A stretch of DNA of 64,000 nt from contig NZ_WESC01000003.1 in assembly GCF_009184905.1 (NCBI RefSeq), forward strand, positions 124,001 through 188,000. Reading direction: 5' to 3'. Below are positions 60,913-64,000 of the stretch, one piece after another (the first letter of the stretch is position 1; each line of letters starts with the position of its first letter). Source of the DNA: Parvibaculum sedimenti. Lineage in GTDB: Bacteria > Pseudomonadota > Alphaproteobacteria > Parvibaculales > Parvibaculaceae. The notes under the pieces are model-generated. The model made no database searches and was not told where the DNA came from. It saw nothing but the letters and a program-made list of their open reading frames with translations. A program made the position numbers and the translations under genes.

Positions 60913-61956
60913 ATGACATCCCTGCCGCCGCTTCCCCCGCAGCCCGCCGGTACGCCCTGGCCCACCGAGGAATGGCCGCTCGGCGATCTTCCAGCTGGCA
61001 TGGATCGCGCGCGCTTCGATGCGCTGGTCGATGCGCCCTTCGTCCGTCAGCATGGCGATTTCGGCGAGACCTTCGCCTTCGTCGCAGTGCACAAGGGACG
61101 CCTCGTCTACGAACGCTACGGCCCCAACCACGGTCCCGATGTCACCTGCCCCTCATGGTCGGAAGCAAAGAGCATCACGCAGGCGCTGGTGGGTATTCTG
61201 GTGGATGACGGCAAACTCGACATCCAGGCGCCCGCCGATGTCCGCGAATGGCGCGAGGCGGCCGACGACCCTCGCCGCGCCATCACGCCCGATCTGCTTC
61301 TGCGCATGTCGAGCGGCCTTGCCTTCATTGAGGAATATTTGCCCGATCGCCCCTCCGACGTGGTCGAGATGCTTTGGGGCAAGGGCAAGGAAGATGTTGC
61401 GCATTTCGCCGCCTCCTTTCCCCTCGCCCACAAGCCCGGCACATTCTATTCCTACGCCAGCGGAACGACGAACATCGTCAGCCGCTGTGCGGCCCAGGCC
61501 GCCGACGCTTTCGGCCCGGACTTCGAGAGCTTCATGCGCGAGCGCCTCTTCGAGCCGATCGGCATGAGAACGCCGCGGCCGAAATTCGACAAGGCCGGCA
61601 CCTTCATCGGTTCGTCCTTCTGCTTCGCGACACCGCGCGACTTTGCGCGCTTCGGCCTGCTCTATATGCGCGACGGCGTCTGGGACGGAAGGCGCATTCT
61701 GCCGCCCGGCTGGGTCGATTATGCTCGCACGCCGACCTGGCAGCAGGAGACGACGGTTGACGGCCCCTATGGCGCCCATTGGTGGCTTGGCCTCGGCGGT
61801 CGGGGCTCTTTCTCGGCCAATGGCTATGAAGGACAGTTCACTGTCATCGCACCCGATATCGATCTTATTCTCGTGCGTAACGGAAAGGCGCCCGGCGTGA
61901 CAGAAAAGGAAAACGTCAGACGCTGGCTCGGCAAAATCGCGGACTGCTTCCGCTGA
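60913..61956 (+). CDS. Beta-lactamase-fold serine hydrolase (1)
   Basis: A 347-residue class C beta-lactamase-like hydrolase. Nucleophile Ser83 and Lys86 in SEAK (within SWSEAKS), Tyr motif YSYASGTTN near residue 175. No signal peptide, so likely an esterase or 6-aminohexanoate-dimer-type hydrolase. Starts next to the divergent GH5 gene and is followed 30 bases later by a second, related hydrolase. Confidence 0.8.
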   Translation: MTSLPPLPPQPAGTPWPTEEWPLGDLPAGMDRARFDALVDAPFVRQHGDFGETFAFVAVHKGRLVYERYGPNHGPDVTCPSWSEAKSITQALVGILVDDGKLDIQAPADVREWREAADDPRRAITPDLLLRMSSGLAFIEEYLPDRPSDVVEMLWGKGKEDVAHFAASFPLAHKPGTFYSYASGTTNIVSRCAAQAADAFGPDFESFMRERLFEPIGMRTPRPKFDKAGTFIGSSFCFATPRDFARFGLLYMRDGVWDGRRILPPGWVDYARTPTWQQETTVDGPYGAHWWLGLGGRGSFSANGYEGQFTVIAPDIDLILVRNGKAPGVTEKENVRRWLGKIADCFR

Positions 61957-61986
61957 CGCACCGATAGAAAAAAGGGAGGATAAAAA

Positions 61987-63228
61987 ATGAATATCGCCAC
62001 GAAGCTCGCACGGCCCGAAGATGTCGGTCTGAATGCAGATCGCCTCGCCGCCATTCCCGATTATTTCGGCTCCTATGTGGACAAGGGCAAGCTCGCAGGC
62101 CTTTCAACGCTCGTTTCACGGCGTGGCCAGATTGTCCATTTCGAGAGCATCGGCAAGCGCGACCGCGACTTGGGTGCGCCCATGGAGCGTGACTCGATCT
62201 TCCGCATCTATTCCATGTCGAAGCCGATCACGAGCGTCGCGTTGATGATGCTCTTCGAGGAGGGGCACTTTCAGCTCAACCACGAGGTTTCGCGCTATAT
62301 CCCCGAATTCAGGAAGCTGCGCGTCTGGGCGGGCGGCACCAACGCGGCATGGGCGACGAAGGAACCTGCGCGGCCGATGACGATCCGCGATCTCCTTACG
62401 CATACATCCGGCCTCACCTACGACTTCATGAACCAGCATCCGGTGGACCGGCTCTATCGCCGCGCGGGCATCGACAGTCTGGCAAAAGACAAGATGACGC
62501 TGAAGGAGATGATCGAGCGCCTTGCCGAAATTCCGCTTCTCTTCTCGCCCGGCGAATTCTGGAACTATTCCGTCGCCACCGACGTCTGCGGCTATCTGAT
62601 TGAGGTGCTCTCCGGTCGTCCGCTCGACGAATTCCTTCAGTCGCGAATATTCATGCCGCTCGGCATGGTCGACACGGGCTTCACCGTGCCGAAGGAAAAG
62701 CTCCACCGCTTCACGGCCAATTACGAGAAGAACGCGCAGACAGGTGAAACGCGCCTCGTCGACAGGAGCGACGAGACCAGCGCCTATGTGAAGGCGAAGC
62801 CCTTCCTGTCCGGCGGCGGCGGCCTCGTCTCGACCATGACGGACTATTGGCGCTTCTGCCAGATGTGCCTCAATGGCGGCGAACTCGATGGCACGCGCGT
62901 CATTTCGCGCAAGACGCTCGAATTCATGCGGCTCAACCATCTGCCCGGCGGGCGCACGATGAAGGAAATGAGCCTGTCGAGCTTCGGCGAGCTCGCCGCC
63001 GAAGGCGCGGGCTTCGGCCTCGGCTTTCAGGTGATCCTCGATCCTGCGGAAGCGCAGTCGATTGGCTCTGTCGGCAACTATTCATGGGGCGGCGCCGCCT
63101 CGACCTATTTCTGGATCGACCCGGAAGAAGAAATTGTCGCCATCCTGATGACGCAACTCATGCCGTCGAGCACCTACCCGCTGCGGCCTCAAATGCAGCA
63201 GCTCGTTTACGCTGCAATAGAGGATTGA
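61987..63228 (+). CDS. Beta-lactamase-fold serine hydrolase (2), EstB-like
   Basis: A 413-residue beta-lactamase-fold esterase. Active motif YSMSKPITS with Ser76 and Lys79, then HTSGLTYDF and WNYSVATDV (Tyr motif) as in EstB-type family VIII esterases. GGGAGG before ATG 61987. Together with the preceding gene it forms an operon of two carboxylesterase-like enzymes. Confidence 0.82.
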   Translation: MNIATKLARPEDVGLNADRLAAIPDYFGSYVDKGKLAGLSTLVSRRGQIVHFESIGKRDRDLGAPMERDSIFRIYSMSKPITSVALMMLFEEGHFQLNHEVSRYIPEFRKLRVWAGGTNAAWATKEPARPMTIRDLLTHTSGLTYDFMNQHPVDRLYRRAGIDSLAKDKMTLKEMIERLAEIPLLFSPGEFWNYSVATDVCGYLIEVLSGRPLDEFLQSRIFMPLGMVDTGFTVPKEKLHRFTANYEKNAQTGETRLVDRSDETSAYVKAKPFLSGGGGLVSTMTDYWRFCQMCLNGGELDGTRVISRKTLEFMRLNHLPGGRTMKEMSLSSFGELAAEGAGFGLGFQVILDPAEAQSIGSVGNYSWGGAASTYFWIDPEEEIVAILMTQLMPSSTYPLRPQMQQLVYAAIED

Positions 63229-63274
63229 TCGGCGCGATCAATGTGAGGCGGCGCGGTCACGCCCGCCCCGAATA

Positions 63275-63309
63275 CGTCATGGCCGGGCTTGACCCGGCCA
63301 TCCACGTCT
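63275..63309. repeat. Palindromic intergenic repeat, ATGGCC type
   Basis: Perfect stem ATGGCCGGG / CCCGGCCAT with loop CTTGA, flanks CGTC and CCACGTCT as in the copy at 9206-9228. Confidence 0.75.
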
Positions 63310-63370
63310 TCCTTTATGGAGCATCGCAAGCGAAGACATGGGCGCGCCGGTAAAGCGCGCGCAAAGCATC

Positions 63371-64000
63371 ATGCCCCTCTGGATCCCCCTCACCATCGCC
63401 GCGGCCTTTCTGCAGAACATGCGTTCGACGCTGCAGAAGCAGCTGACGGGCGACCTCTCTGCCATCGCTGCAACCTATGTGCGCTTCGCCTTTGGCCTGC
63501 CTATCGCGCTCGCCTATTTCTGGGGCCTTCATGCGATTGCGGGCTATGACATCCCGACGCCGAACCGGACGTTCCTTCTCTACTGCGTCATAGGCGGTTT
63601 CGCACAGATACTGGCGACCGCGCTGCTCGTCGCGCTCTTTGCCTATCGGAACTTCGCCGTAGGCACGACCTATTCGAAGACAGAGACGGTACAGGCGGCC
63701 CTTTTTGGCATCATTGTGCTGGGCGATCATCCAAGCTCCGGCGCCGTCGCCGCGATCCTTGTAAGCCTCGCGGGCGTCGTTGCTATCTCGATGGCGAAGT
63801 CGCATCTGACTTTCGCGAATTTCGTTCGTTCATTCGCGGAGCGCCCGACGCTGATGGGTCTCGGCTCGGGTGCGGGCTTCGGCATTTCGGCGGTTGCCTA
63901 TCGCGCTGCCTCGCTCTCGCTCGGCCGCCCGGACTTCCTGATGCCCGCCGCTTTCACGCTCGTCGTGGTGCTCGTCATCCAGACTGTCGCCATGACGGCA
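63371..64000 (+). CDS. EamA/DMT family transporter, N-terminal part
   Basis: The first 210 residues of a drug/metabolite transporter; the window ends before the gene does. MPLWIPLTIAAAFLQNMRSTL is span one, then VRFAFGLPIALAYFWGL, LLYCVIGGFAQILATALLV and a TETVQAALFGIIVLGD segment that marks EamA-type permeases; six spans are visible. An in-frame ATG at 63338 is an alternative start; neither has a strong ribosome site. Substrate unknown. Confidence 0.8.
   Translation, partial: MPLWIPLTIAAAFLQNMRSTLQKQLTGDLSAIAATYVRFAFGLPIALAYFWGLHAIAGYDIPTPNRTFLLYCVIGGFAQILATALLVALFAYRNFAVGTTYSKTETVQAALFGIIVLGDHPSSGAVAAILVSLAGVVAISMAKSHLTFANFVRSFAERPTLMGLGSGAGFGISAVAYRAASLSLGRPDFLMPAAFTLVVVLVIQTVAMTA

Noticed and set aside
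1-64000. CRISPR arrays, tRNA, rRNA and insertion sequences
   Set aside because: No regular direct-repeat array, no cloverleaf-like or rRNA-like sequence and no transposase were seen on either strand.

Overview
The window is about 65% G+C, dense in genes and clearly alphaproteobacterial. It carries a gene-transfer-agent (GTA)-type virion cluster, MucR/Ros, DUF2849-CysI-DUF934, SufE next to a DnaA-domain-IV-like regulator, DUF1491, DUF5330 and a DUF2336 protein. The overall set (many acyl-CoA, Rieske and ABC genes, no tRNA or rRNA) would suit a Parvibaculum-like marine/soil heterotroph. That genus guess is inference.

Region 1 (1-12,900, all minus strand) is a GTA-like cluster read right to left: small terminase, large terminase, portal, a small membrane protein, prohead protease, capsid, an extra capsid-side gene, connector, head-tail adaptor, DUF3168, major tail protein, two tail chaperones, tape measure, DUF2460 and the first codons of DUF2163. 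No integrase, repressor or replication gene is visible. A 3.1-kb block is inserted between the tail chaperone and the tape measure. It holds three lipoprotein genes (one MalM-like), a holin-like gene and an overlapping spanin-like pair. Two look-alike intrinsic terminators sit directly in front of the small terminase and the protease.

Region 2 (12,970-24,580) holds housekeeping genes: a YcgN-type Cys-cluster protein, a class A penicillin-binding protein, a truncated and frameshifted MFS remnant, an ABC-F ATPase, a three-gene NMT1/SsuA-type ABC importer, the assimilatory sulfite reductase operon, a lipoprotein and a phasin. The phasin promoter carries two identical-pattern palindromes that look like PhaR operators.

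Region 3 (24,700-43,970) has a D-amino-acid dehydrogenase, a class III aminotransferase, release factor 3, lipoproteins and SufE. It also has a regulatory cluster (DnaA-domain-IV-like, DUF6456, XRE, MucR), a Rieske oxygenase, an antitoxin-like XRE protein and a block of small secreted proteins. It ends with a divergent pair of citrate synthase paralogues, one fused to a DNA-binding domain, facing each other across a perfect palindrome.

Region 4 (44,000-64,000) holds a DUF1302 outer-membrane gene broken by an 8-bp tandem duplication, a PadR regulator, a soluble CBS-domain histidine kinase, an MFS transporter and a fourfold-repeat membrane protein. Acyl-CoA metabolism genes follow (enoyl-CoA hydratase, acyl-CoA synthetase, MaoC dehydratase). 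The rest is an OmpA-like protein, MsrB, oligopeptidase B, a split DUF1254/DUF1214 pair, an IclR regulator with a palindromic operator, a GH5 glycosidase, two beta-lactamase-fold hydrolases and the start of an EamA permease. Families of palindromic intergenic repeats are scattered through the window.
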